Origin: Monoraphidium neglectum
Taxonomy: Eukaryota; Chlorophyta; Chlorophyceae; Sphaeropleales; Selenastraceae
DNA length: 13,563 nt
Assembly: GCF_000611645.1 (NCBI RefSeq)
Contig: NW_014012112.1
Coordinates: 1 to 13,563, forward strand
Direction of reading: 5' to 3'
Part shown: piece by piece, positions 1 through 8,030 of the stretch
Layout of the letters: each line of letters begins with the position of its first letter
Numbering within the stretch: the first letter of the stretch is position 1
The notes under the pieces: model-generated
The model's input: only the letters and a program-made list of their open reading frames with translations
What the model was told of the DNA's origin: nothing
Databases searched by the model: none
Program-made: the position numbers and the translations under genes

Positions 1-660
1 GCGGGAGAAGGAGGGGGAAGCTGGAGGGGCGTGGTGTGCGCCTTTGCAACAGGGAGCATGGCGACCGCCGCGTTCTCGCGAGCCGTGGGGCCGTTCGGGT
101 GCAAGGAGACCCAAACTTCACCCGACAAGCCCACGGCATGCCCGTGCCAGCGCCTGCACGCGTGATGCTGCTGGATCATGCCGGCTGCGGCGCGACATCA
201 TCGCCCCCTATGCTCCACGCCACGCCCAGAGCCCTCTCAGGCACACGTGCTGCCGCCTGGGAACGGCGCGAAGCAACCCGGCCCCCTGATCCACCCCCCA
301 AATCGAGCCCCGAAAAGGTCGCCCACGGCGCCTCGCCAAACCGAGTCAATCGCTGGAGACCGGCACCCCTTGGCAAGGACGAGGCCTGCCGTTCTGCGGA
401 GCTTTCAGGGTTCACCTCCCCCCTTCCCCATGAAGGGCCTCACCAAACAGCTCCGTTTGGCCACAACCCAGCACCCCACGGCCGACACGCGCCCATCCAA
501 CCCTTCTGGCGCCTAGGCACGATCACAGACCACAGAGCACAGACCGACGAGCACCCGTCCCCGACGCCCTGCCGAAGCAACACGCCGGCCACCGATGCAT
601 TTGGACCTTCCGGGTGTTCACGATTCGACCCCCCCCTGCCCCCCCCCCCAAGGGCCTCAC
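1..660 (-). other. Intron 12 of the UPL1-like gene (runs off left edge)
   Basis: The donor GTGAGG starts at 660 right after the phase-2 end of exon 12. Downstream in sense direction are runs of 11 and 8 G within 32 nt of the donor (plus-strand C runs at 639-649 and 629-636). I found no further UPL1 exon here. The expected continuation (a Leu/Asp/Ile-rich DUF913 block) is absent in all frames. The sense strand at positions 30 to 1 is almost pure pyrimidine and ends TTCTCCCGC, so an acceptor probably lies just outside the window. The open frames here are Pro/Arg-rich and look non-coding. Confidence 0.7.
433..474 (-). pseudogene. Degenerate copy of the UPL1 exon 12 end and donor
   Basis: Positions 433-474 resemble 650-692 (end of exon 12 with its donor). 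AAGGGCCTCACC, AACAGCTCC, GGCC and CCCAGCAC are shared in the same order and at nearly the same spacing. On the minus strand the copy would read VLGCGQTELF before GTGAGG, against VLGSGLEELF before GTGAGG in the exon. No acceptor-linked open exon is evident upstream, so it looks like a decayed partial duplication or chance similarity. Confidence 0.35.
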
Positions 661-3600
661 CGGAACAGCTCCTCAAGGCCTGACCCCAGCACGCGCGGCG
701 CGTCCCCCGCGACGGCGCGCATGTAGCGGCGGCTGCTGAACACAGGCACCAGGACCTGCAGCACCTGGGGGGGTCGGGAGTGGGGCAATATAGGGTACGG
801 GGTGTGAGGGGTGGGAGGGGTGGGAGTGGGGGGGGGGGGACAGGTGTTTACCCTCAGGCGTCCGTCCGCGTTTCACCCCCAACGCCCCACGGACGGGCGA
901 TGGGTTACAGAGAGCGCGTGAGGGCGGCGCACCTGCGTCTCCCTGACGCGCTGCAGGCCAAAGGTGTTGAGGCAGAGCGCCACCAGCGCGTTGGGCACCG
1001 CGCACACAGCCTCGCCGCTGGGCAGCAGGTTGGTCTGCGCGGGGCGGCAGCGGCGCAATATGTTTGAAATTTGGATTTCCACCAGGGCAGCTCAGCACGC
1101 CCAACCAACCCGCCGCTTCCTCACTATGACAACGGCACTCCCGACCAGGTCGAATTCTGTCTCAGGTCGTCCCAGATCGCCTCAGATAATCCCAGATCAG
1201 ATCATGCGCCACCGCCGCACCTTGACTGCCGCCAGGAACGCCTCCGTCAGCCCCGACTCCTGCAGCTGCCTGTAGCTCTGCGGCTCATGGTGTATGAGGT
1301 CCGTCATCACGCCCGCCGCGAGCGCAAACAGGCCGCCGCCAAACTCCTCCGCGCGCGCATACATGGCGGACAGGCATGCGTAGAGCAGCCGCGCGTCGGC
1401 TTCCGCGGGGCGCGTCGCGGCCGCTGAGCTGGCGGGGGCATATGACGAGAGGGCGACGCCCCGCAGCAGAAACTTGAGCAGCACGCGGCGGCCGTGGGGC
1501 AGCTGCGGGCGCGGAAGCTGCGGGTTTGGAGGGGGACGGGGAAGGGGGAGGGGGAGGAGGGAAGGCGCGGGCGTTGCTGCGCAGCGGACGGGAGCGAGGG
1601 TGCTGAGGGGAAGTCGGGGCTGCTGAACGCGCGCGCGGCAAAGCGAAGCGCCTGTGTGGGACCTGGCGGCCGGGCTCACCGGCTGCACCGGCTGAGCGCC
1701 CGCATCTGGCCCCGCCGCCGCCGCCGCGCCCGCCTCCGGCGGGGCCGCATGCACCGTCGGCGCCGTTGCCGGCTCCATGCTCGCGTCGGCAGCGGGCGCG
1801 TCGCCGCCGCCGCCGCCCTCGGCGCCCTCCGGCCTGGGCTCTGGCGCCTGCACGCCGACCTCCACCCCCAGGCGGGCGATCAGCTCAGACAGGCCACCCA
1901 GGTCCCTACGCGCGCATGTGTGTGTGTGTAAGTGTGTGTGTGTGAACCGATCGCAGTTCACAAGGGCAGCTGAAGCGACAATTGCTGAACCAGCAGAGCG
2001 GGGCAGTACCAGAGGCCCCTCCTGGTGATGCGCGCCGTCTCAGCACCTCCAGCAGACGCCCACCACCAGCATAAAACAAATCAATCAAGCAAACCTCCAC
2101 GTGTGCATGCGCACACACACATGGCCGCACCCACGAACGATACACCCGACCGTGCGAACAATTCCACCCTGGACCCCCACCTGAACAGCGTGAGCGCGGA
2201 CTGGCTGAAGTCCACCAGCGCCTCCAGGATCCGCACCGCCGCCACCACCAGCCCCACGTGCTCCGGGTGCGTGTCCCGCAGCAGCGGCATCAGGCTGGAC
2301 ACGACCCCCGCGTCCGCCAGCGCGGTGCAGCCCGCGGTGCTCGACGCGAGGGACTGCACCAGCGCCAGCAGCGCGTCGGCGAGCGCGGCGGCGTGCGCGC
2401 GGCCGGCGGGGTCGGGCGGCAGCGGCGGCGGCGGGGCGGCGGGCGCGGAGCCGGACGCCTCCGCAGCGGCGGCGGCGCCTGGGCGGGCCATTTCGTGGCC
2501 GTCCGCCGCGGCCTGCGCCACCACTGTGCTGACGGCCTTGTGCAGGAGCACCGACAGCAGGCCGGACGAGCCGCCTGCCGCGATGGATGAGATGACCTGG
2601 GTGGGGGGCCGGCAGTGTTGTCGGGAGTCTTGGCAGGGAGGAACCGCAGTTTCAACCGTGGGGGCCTGCCTTAAGTGCAGGTGTGTCAAATACTTTCGTT
2701 GTCAACGCACACAGTTTGTACATCCCACACACTGGCTGGCGCCGTCCGGCGAGCAAGGGCTGCAAGGGCGGCCGTGCAGCGCGGGTGGGCAGGCGGCGCG
2801 AGGGGGCCGAGGCTGCCTCGCACCTGGCCGTGGCGCGAGCGCTCTGAGAGCTGCGCCGTGAGGGTCCGCAGCGCCTGCACCCGCAGCTCCCCTGGCACGC
2901 CCGCGTCGCGCTGCGGTGGGAGGGATGAAATTCAGTGGTGTTGTTTTGTGGTGTGTGCTGTTTTGTGATGTTGTGTGTTGTGTTCTGTTGTGCTATGTTG
3001 TGTTGTCTAAAGAGGGAAGGGAGAAGGGGCAGGAGTACGGTAGGAAGCACATCAATAACGGGCAGTTCGCGAGGGTTTGAATGCGCCCTCGCAACCCTAA
3101 CGTGTTGGGCAAAAGCGCTCTGCCCTTCGCCACTACGCCGCCGCGTGGTGTCAGCCGCGCCGGGCACCCGGCCTCAACGCCCGCCTGGCCACCCGTCCCC
3201 TCACATCCAACCCCATGCAGCCCAGGCAAGACCTTGCAGTGGCTGGGCCTCGCAATTGAGACCGAGCCCTGGGGGCGACCCGGGCGGGGCGTAGCAACGT
3301 GTGTGTCTTCCCAGCGGCGCACCTGCACGAGGGCCACGAGCTCCGTGATCAGGTCAGGGTCCGCCACAAACAGAGTCGCCAGGTCGTCACCTGGATGGAT
3401 GGTTGGTTGGTTGGTTGGTTGGTTGGGGTCAGAAGTCAGGTTCAAACGCGGTGCATGCGTGAAGATGACCAGGTAAAGGGTGGGGGTGGCTGGGGTAAGG
3501 GCACAACGGGGTGCTTGCTGTCAGAAGCTGGTGTTGAGGCGCAGCAGTGCACTCGGGAGACGCATCTCAAGCTCAACAGCGCAGCAAATCGACTGCAGTT

Positions 3601-5451
3601 GTGACCAAATGACTCCTGGATAAAACGTTACAAGATGGCATCCGCGCAACCCCCTGTCCCCACGCACCTTGCTGCGGCGCCGAGTGCAGCAGCAGGCACA
3701 GAGCCTGCAGCCGGTGCCGCACCGCCCGCCGCCGCCCCTCCAGGCTGCCGAACGCGCGCGCCACGCGGACGCGGCTGAGCAGGTCGAACCTGGCCTCCTT
3801 GGGCACGTTATAGTGCCTGATCAGCTGCCGCATAATCTCGTCCTCCCCGTCCGCGTACTTGTGCAGCGACGGCAGCGAGATCTTCACCGGGGCAGCCGCA
3901 GCCGCCGGCGCTGCCGCTGCAGACGCCGCCTCAGCCGCCCCGCCACCCGGTGCCGGCGCGACCGCCCCGGGCGCCGGCTCTGTCTCCGCGGCGGCGGCCG
4001 CGTCGGGCGCAGCCGCGGCCGCCCCCGGCGCGCCGGGCGGCGGCAGGAACTCGTATGTGAGGGTGGTCGCTTTGACCAGCGCCTTGCGAACTGGCTCCTC
4101 ATCATCCTGGACACACGTCACCAGGTCTAGGCCCTGCGGTACGAGTGACGCGCAGGGGACGCGCCGGCACGGTACGGGAGGCCGCCGGATGTGCTCGCCA
4201 TATAAGGCTCCGAGCTGCACATGTGCTGCGCATGCATTTGGGCCGACTGCCACTGCCAACAAAAACGGCAGACTGATTAGGCGGCCATAAGCCATGAGCA
4301 GCAGCCCCCCCTCCACCACCACCACCACCACCAAAAGCGAATGCTCCACACCCCTCCACCCACCTCCTCCTTCCCGCCCCAGCCCCTGCACAGCTGCAGC
4401 AGCTGCGCGGTCAGCTGGCCAGTCGCCTGCCACCGCATCAGCGAGTGGTGGGGCTTCTTGAGGAACGCTGTCAGCGTCGCCAGCACCGCGCCCACCACCT
4501 CGGGGTCCGGCGCCGCCAGCAGCGACGTCAGGTGCTGCGGGGCGCGGCAGGGGGAACGGCGCCACATGCCAGCGTGCATGGGCACAAGAGCAGCCAAAGA
4601 GGTGGGAAGGCAAGCACCAAGGCCCACCAGGAAGCGCGTCACCGGCTGCAGAGCCCAGACCTCAAACAGCAAGTGGTGTCGCTGCCACGTCCCATGGTCC
4701 CCAACCCCCATCTTGCAACTGGCCCCGCTCACGTCGAACGAGCCGTAAACCTGCTTATTGCTGCTGCAATTTTCAAAGATGGTGGCAGTGGCGCCGAGCA
4801 CCGCCAGCACCGCCGCCGACGGGAACGGCGCCGCCGGCGCCGCTGCTTCCAGCTGCACGTCGGGCCGGCAGGCGGCATGCTGCTCCAGGAACGCGTCGAA
4901 GGCGTCCAAGAGGCGGCACCAGTGCAGCAGGTCGCCCTGCACGGTTGGCGCGCGCGCGCCACGCGTGCGGCCCGGGCAGCCCATTGGGATCCGGTCGCGG
5001 CTGTGTTGCAGGGGTCAATCTGACTAATACGCATACATGCAAGCGACTGCCTCCCGCATGCCGCCTGCGATCGAGTGTGTATGCTGCGGCCCGCTGCGGA
5101 CTCGCACGGAGCCAAGAGCGGCGGCAGCAGCGAGCGGGCGTCATACCGGCGATCTCTGCTGTTGGCTATGAGGCCTTTACATATCTTCTGCTTGTGTATG
5201 CGGCTATCTGATGAGCCCAAAGCGATCCTGCCGCCCAAGGGTGTGCCTCGCACCTTGTCGGAGCTCCATGTGAAGCCAGCGAGGCCCGCTGCCAGGTCCG
5301 GAGCGCTCAGCACCCTGTTTATGATCTCCTCAATCGGCGCCGGCTGCGTAAGCAAGGCCATACTCTGTTAGCAAAGCTCAGATCGCTTCTGCTGCTTGCC
5401 TCTGCCCCCCATACTTACCGCTTCCACCTTGCTCTGTTTTTGTATCTTCAT
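661..5451 (-). CDS. UPL1: UPL1/UPL2-like HECT E3 ubiquitin ligase, N-terminal part (12 exons, 3' partial)
   Basis: Very large HECT-type E3 ubiquitin ligase of the UPL1/UPL2/HUWE1/Tom1 family. The catalytic HECT domain at the C terminus is outside the window; only the N-terminal armadillo-like scaffold (DUF908 and the start of DUF913) is here. Exons, read on the minus strand: 5451-5419, 5343-5254, 4936-4733, 4534-4364, 4133-3668, 3390-3323, 2910-2824, 2596-2181, 1905-1680, 1517-1221, 1034-933, 764-661. All junctions are GT-AG and keep one frame: 2264 nt, 754 codons plus 2 nt. The match to plant UPL1 is collinear: an MK-basic start, then GFTWSSDK, FENCSSNK, LTAFLKK, GWGGKEEGL, HYNVP, RVARAFGSL, GLLSVLLHKA, AALFRDLGGL-like LTLFRDLGGL, SSYAPA, FGGGLFALAAGVMTDLIH, ALCLNTFGLQ and GSGLEELFR. 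The start is well supported: an in-frame TGA lies at 5490-5488 and ATG has A at -3. Long Ala/Pro/Gly linkers are lineage-specific insertions. A cytosolic or nuclear substrate-recognition role is family knowledge, not visible here. UPL1 versus UPL2 cannot be separated. Confidence 0.93.
1161..1200. repeat. 20-bp imperfect tandem duplication
   Basis: Two adjacent 20-bp units share CTCAG, then five differing bases, then CCCAGATC and a variable dinucleotide. It lies in UPL1 intron 10, 20 to 60 nt after the donor at 1220. Confidence 0.85.
1221..1517 (-). CDS. UPL1: UPL1-like exon 10, start of DUF913-like region
   Basis: Encodes about 99 residues, including RRVLLKFLLRGVALSSYAP, then AEEFGGGLFALAAGVMTDL, IHHEP and GLTEAFLAAVK. 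This matches the plant UPL1 block FGGGVFSLAATVMSDLIH. Two in-frame acceptors are visible, CCGCAG before 1517 and CCGCAG before 1502. I chose 1517 because the more distal site has the better pyrimidine-rich tract upstream. The donor is GTGCGG at 1220. Confidence 0.88.
1916..1943. repeat. TG-rich microsatellite in UPL1 intron 8
   Basis: TG units interrupted once (GTAAGTG). On the UPL1 strand it is a CA tract ending about 10 nt before the intron 8 acceptor at 1907-1906. A short CA tract also lies at about 2109-2120 in the same intron. Confidence 0.9.
2181..2596 (-). CDS. UPL1: UPL1-like exon 8, armadillo-like scaffold
   Basis: Encodes residues about 374-511, ending in phase 2. It opens VISSIAAGG then GLLSVLLHKAVSTVV, matching the plant GLLSGLMQKAIDSVV segment. 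A linker of about 40 residues rich in Ala, Pro and Gly follows (about 2512-2393). The family sequence then returns: ADALLALVQSLASSTAGC, then AGVVSSLMPLLRDT, VVAAVRILEALVDFS and LTLF. Exon 9 (1905-1680) completes the split Arg codon and gives DLGGL, which supports this junction. Confidence 0.9.
2942..3144 (-). mobile_element. Possible tRNA-derived SINE relic in UPL1 intron 6
   Basis: On the minus strand a tRNA-like head is followed by an unrelated body and a CAACA-rich tail. The head has a TAGTGGCGAAGGGC block like an A box (3135-3122), the string GCAGAGCGC, an anticodon-loop-like CCAACAC, and a B-box-like GCATTCAAACCC (3084-3073) within a 7-bp stem (3092-3086 with 3075-3069). The tail spans about 3007-2942. 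The 7-bp word ACACCAC flanks both ends (3151-3145 and 2941-2935) as a possible target-site duplication. The D and anticodon stems do not fold well, so this is at best a degenerate copy, and it may be chance. Confidence 0.3.
3401..3424. repeat. (GGTT)6 tetranucleotide repeat
   Basis: Six perfect GGTT units, preceded by TGGA units at 3392-3399. On the UPL1 strand this reads (AACC)6 followed by ATCCATCCAG, which is the acceptor of intron 5; the array is immediately upstream of exon 6. Confidence 0.97.
3668..4133 (-). CDS. UPL1: UPL1-like exon 5 with Ala/Pro-rich linker
   Basis: Encodes residues about 167-321. It begins GLDLVTC directly after the GWGGKEE of exon 4, exactly where plant UPL1 has GLGLTSC. 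The conserved start ends with LTYEFLPPP. A linker of about 52 residues follows (about 4043-3888), made almost only of Ala, Pro, Gly and a few Glu/Thr. The family sequence then resumes with LPSLHKYADGEDEIMRQL, HYNVP, and RVRVARAFGSLEGRR. The opposite strand of this exon is stop-free only because of the GCC/GCG codons. Confidence 0.9.
4313..4333. repeat. (CCA)7 trinucleotide repeat
   Basis: Seven perfect CCA units on the plus strand, so (TGG)7 in the sense of UPL1 intron 4, about 30 nt after the donor at 4363. It is non-coding; the Trp-run reading frame through it is an artefact of reading the intron. Confidence 0.95.
5419..5451 (-). CDS. UPL1: UPL1-like exon 1 (11 codons, start exon)
   Basis: A micro-exon encoding MKIQKQSKVEA. 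It is basic like the MK-rich N terminus of plant UPL1. It ends at the only textbook GTAAGT donor in the window (5418-5413). A 75-bp intron with acceptor CTTACGCAG leads to 5343, where PAPIEEIINRVL continues the family N terminus. The alternative start is the ATG at 5361, which reads straight into exon 2. It is less likely because the GTAAGT donor, the basic leader and the upstream in-frame stop at 5490-5488 all favour 5451. Confidence 0.8.
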
Positions 5452-5490
5452 GGTTCCGCGCGCCTCGGCCGTCAGGCCCTCACGGTGTCA
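5452..5490 (-). promoter_or_regulatory. 5' UTR segment of UPL1-like gene with in-frame stop
   Basis: On the minus strand a TGA at 5490-5488 is in frame with, and 13 codons upstream of, the ATG at 5451. No other ATG intervenes in that frame. The start context is GGAACC-ATG-A with A at -3, a good eukaryotic context. This fixes the N terminus unless an unseen 5' intron intervenes. The transcription start is not visible. Confidence 0.6.
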
Positions 5491-6906
5491 CCCACGCGAG
5501 ATCATAGAAATGCTCGATCAACGGCTTGTGTTTAGAAAACTGTGTTATGATAGCGTACGACATCCCAAACGCTGCTGTGAGCGCCCGCTGTCCAGTGCTC
5601 ATGGCCGCCTGCAAAGCGGCAGAGGTAGACACCGAGAAGCTTCAGTTGCTGCACTGGGCTGGTGGCGGTTGCACTGTGGTGCCAGCGGCCATATGTCAGA
5701 AGGCACGTGTGTCGCACCACATGGCTAGTGCCCTGCGCAAGCAATGCACATAATGCTCTCAAAATGCTTGCAGGCATACACCATCCCAGTCTCAACAGAG
5801 GTAGGCCTCTGCGTAGGTAGACGGAAATCACGAACAACTGGGCATCGGCTCGCCATTGCCTTAACACCAACACATAAATCACTGCTTGGACCAATAACAG
5901 TGAGTGCACGCAACACTGGTGGTGAACAGGTGAAGGATGACATCCTGTCACCCCAACGCTTGCAGCCCCGAGCGCAGGGACTAGCCTGCAATGCAATGTG
6001 CTGACACTGAGTCGTGCACTGATTTAGACAGGGCAACACTGGCCACCCAAATTGAGGATGACAATTCATAACAGCGCAGGGTGGTGCGTAATCGACACGT
6101 CCACCAGTGATCCCAGACTGTACCTGAGTGCATCGACACGGCAATGATCCTGTTGCTGATGTCAGCGTGGCGTGCGCACAGGCAACGAAAGGATGGGTCA
6201 GCACACATGATTGCGTTTTGAACACAAAATTTTGCCACGGCAGATGAAAAAATCAACGTCTGGTGTGGCCCCACTAACACAATGAGTTGTGCATGTCAAT
6301 GCGCTTGCAAAATATCGCAAAGCTGAGCAGCTGGATGCACAGCCAAAGCCGCCGCGCAGCCCACATCAAAGTGGGGCGGGTTATGTGGAAAGTACACTCG
6401 GCAACATCTAGAGACTGCCTGTGTTATTATGCGTGCTTACCTCACCTTGACAAGTGATCACAACCCAGCAGGGCCTGGGGGTGAGGCCGAAATGTGTGTG
6501 TTTGGGGGGGGGGGCGTGAGCACGTGGAGGCAGGGGCGAACGGATGCGTTTGTATGGCAATGGCCGTGTGCGACTGCGTCAGCAACGATCCCCAGACTGG
6601 TCTCACGTTCTTGAACAGGTTCAGATCATTGACTATTTGGATAACGCTCCCTCTGCTGGCGCCTCACCACACCCCGCACCCGAGGTCCGACACCAGTGCA
6701 AATGGCTGTGGGCTTGCGTAAGCGTTACAATTTTGCATAAAACAGAGTCTATGTTTACCGATTGTGTCAGTCCGGTTGGTGCGCTGCTGGTGATAAATGG
6801 CGGTGCATCTCAAAAATCATATAATTTTTCAGGCATGCCAATGGCACGTAGGGGTACCCAAACACAACTGATTGTGGCTGTGTGGTTCGGCTTGTTGCCT
6901 ATGTAG

Positions 6907-6907
<1 letters not shown>

Positions 6908-6967
<60 letters not shown>
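6908..6967. repeat. (TG)30 microsatellite
   Basis: Thirty perfect TG units without interruption, in the divergent spacer about 1.2 kb from the GlyRS ATG and 1.5 kb from the UPL1 ATG. Such alternating purine-pyrimidine DNA can adopt Z-form and is expected to be length-variable. Confidence 0.99.
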
Positions 6968-6968
<1 letters not shown>

Positions 6969-7781
6969 ACGCGTGAGTGTGCGTGCCCAGCTGCACCCAA
7001 GGGCAGTTGTCACAGTGCATAAATTTCGTGCAAGCACGGGCGGTAGAGTATGTTTAGCGCTAGCAACCAGACTTGCGCTTTCCTTCCATCTACTGCTGAC
7101 TTCAAAATCGACCAGCACAGGGGCACTGGTCTCGCGCACGTCTGATTTGATGTCTTACACAGTGTCATCACACGGACGGTCTGACCAACAGGGGGGAGGT
7201 GGAATGGAAGTGTTGAAATACTGGTGTATGAAAGCTTGATTGTGGTGATGCCTATGCCCGGAGGCCGGCGTCAGTGGCTGATGCTTTTCGCGCTGTGACG
7301 ATGGCAAGGGGCAAACCACGGGGTTGACGGTGCGCCGGCCGCCTTAATCACCTGATGGTCAACTCATATCAACTCCCATGAGCCCAGATCGCTCGAGAAG
7401 CGGCCGATCGCGGGACGCTGTCATCCTCATCCTGATCAATCGGGCACTTGCCGCATGCAGGCTTTCACCCGGCCGGGGCAAGCAAACCTGGAACGCCTGA
7501 GACAATTGTCAGGTCTGCATCGCTCAGGCCGCATGAGGAGCAGTGGTGCTATCAGTGTCACATATATGCTTGTAATCACAACCACATTCAGGAGCCATGT
7601 CGGATCATATGCACACAGTGCAGTTTGCACCCCTCTGCTGGGGAGAGGGGGCGCAAGGGTGCACAGTGCAGCCAGAACTCGTGCATCCATCCAACACGCA
7701 AAGCGACCATCCAGCAGAACGAGAACAAGGACAACTAAGGCACACACGACAAGCCTTCACCGGCAAAAAGCGCCATTTGAT

Positions 7782-7803
7782 TGTGCACTTACATCAGTGC
7801 ACA
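7782..7803. other. Perfect 8-bp inverted repeat (stem-loop)
   Basis: TGTGCACT, a 6-nt spacer TACATC, then AGTGCACA. Short extra complementarity (TTGA and ATCAA nearby) surrounds it. It is in the spacer, about 340 bp upstream of the GlyRS ATG. Its right arm contains the CAGTGCA word that recurs in the spacer. No T run follows, so it is not a terminator of known type. Confidence 0.6.
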
Positions 7804-8030
7804 CACGATCAAACTTGCACAAGGTGGCCTGACTGGGCACTTGGTTTGGAGGTTGGATACCGTAGAGAGGCGTCAGGTTGAGTGAGACAGCCCATACGTA
7901 CAAAGCACGCGTGAAATCCCAACTGGTCGTCCCTACGGTTGCACCATCACAAACGAGCGCGGACGTCGACAGCGTCACACCTGAACACTGGGTGCGGCGG
8001 GTGATATGGTAACCACTGCCGCACTGCTTT

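Noticed and set aside
36..683. 215-codon Pro/Arg-rich plus-strand open frame at the left edge
   Set aside because: It lies in intron 12 and runs into exon 12 antisense; low-complexity composition and no recognisable domain.
2025..2861. 278-codon plus-strand open frame
   Set aside because: It spans UPL1 exons 7 and 8 and two introns on the opposite strand; composition is Ser/Ala/Arg-rich and no homology is evident.
3669..4130. Long plus-strand open frames over UPL1 exon 5 (also 3859-4290)
   Set aside because: They are Arg- or Ala-rich mirror images of a GC-rich, Ala-coding exon; stops are absent because of codon bias, and no family is recognised.
4445..5023. 192-codon plus-strand open frame over UPL1 exons 3-4
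   Set aside because: Antisense shadow of exons that match UPL1 collinearly; it crosses an intron and is Arg/Gln/His-rich without a domain.
5359..5361. ATG at 5361 as the UPL1 start
   Set aside because: It lies inside the 75-bp intron 1; the upstream exon with MKIQKQ and a GTAAGT donor fits the family N terminus better. It remains possible if intron 1 is not spliced.
5704..5709. CACGTG G-box (also 6521-6526)
   Set aside because: Two 6-bp matches in 2.7 kb are near chance expectation, and spacing to the unknown transcription starts cannot be judged.
5532..6225. Overlapping minus-strand frames of 154 and 166 codons in the spacer
   Set aside because: Cys/His/Leu-rich with no G/C third-position bias like the real genes, overlapping each other in different frames, and no homology; probably random.
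6990..7155. Minus-strand string containing APVLVDF that recalls thioredoxin
   Set aside because: Only a few residues match, there is no CxxC active site, no ATG start, and the frame runs into the CA repeat.
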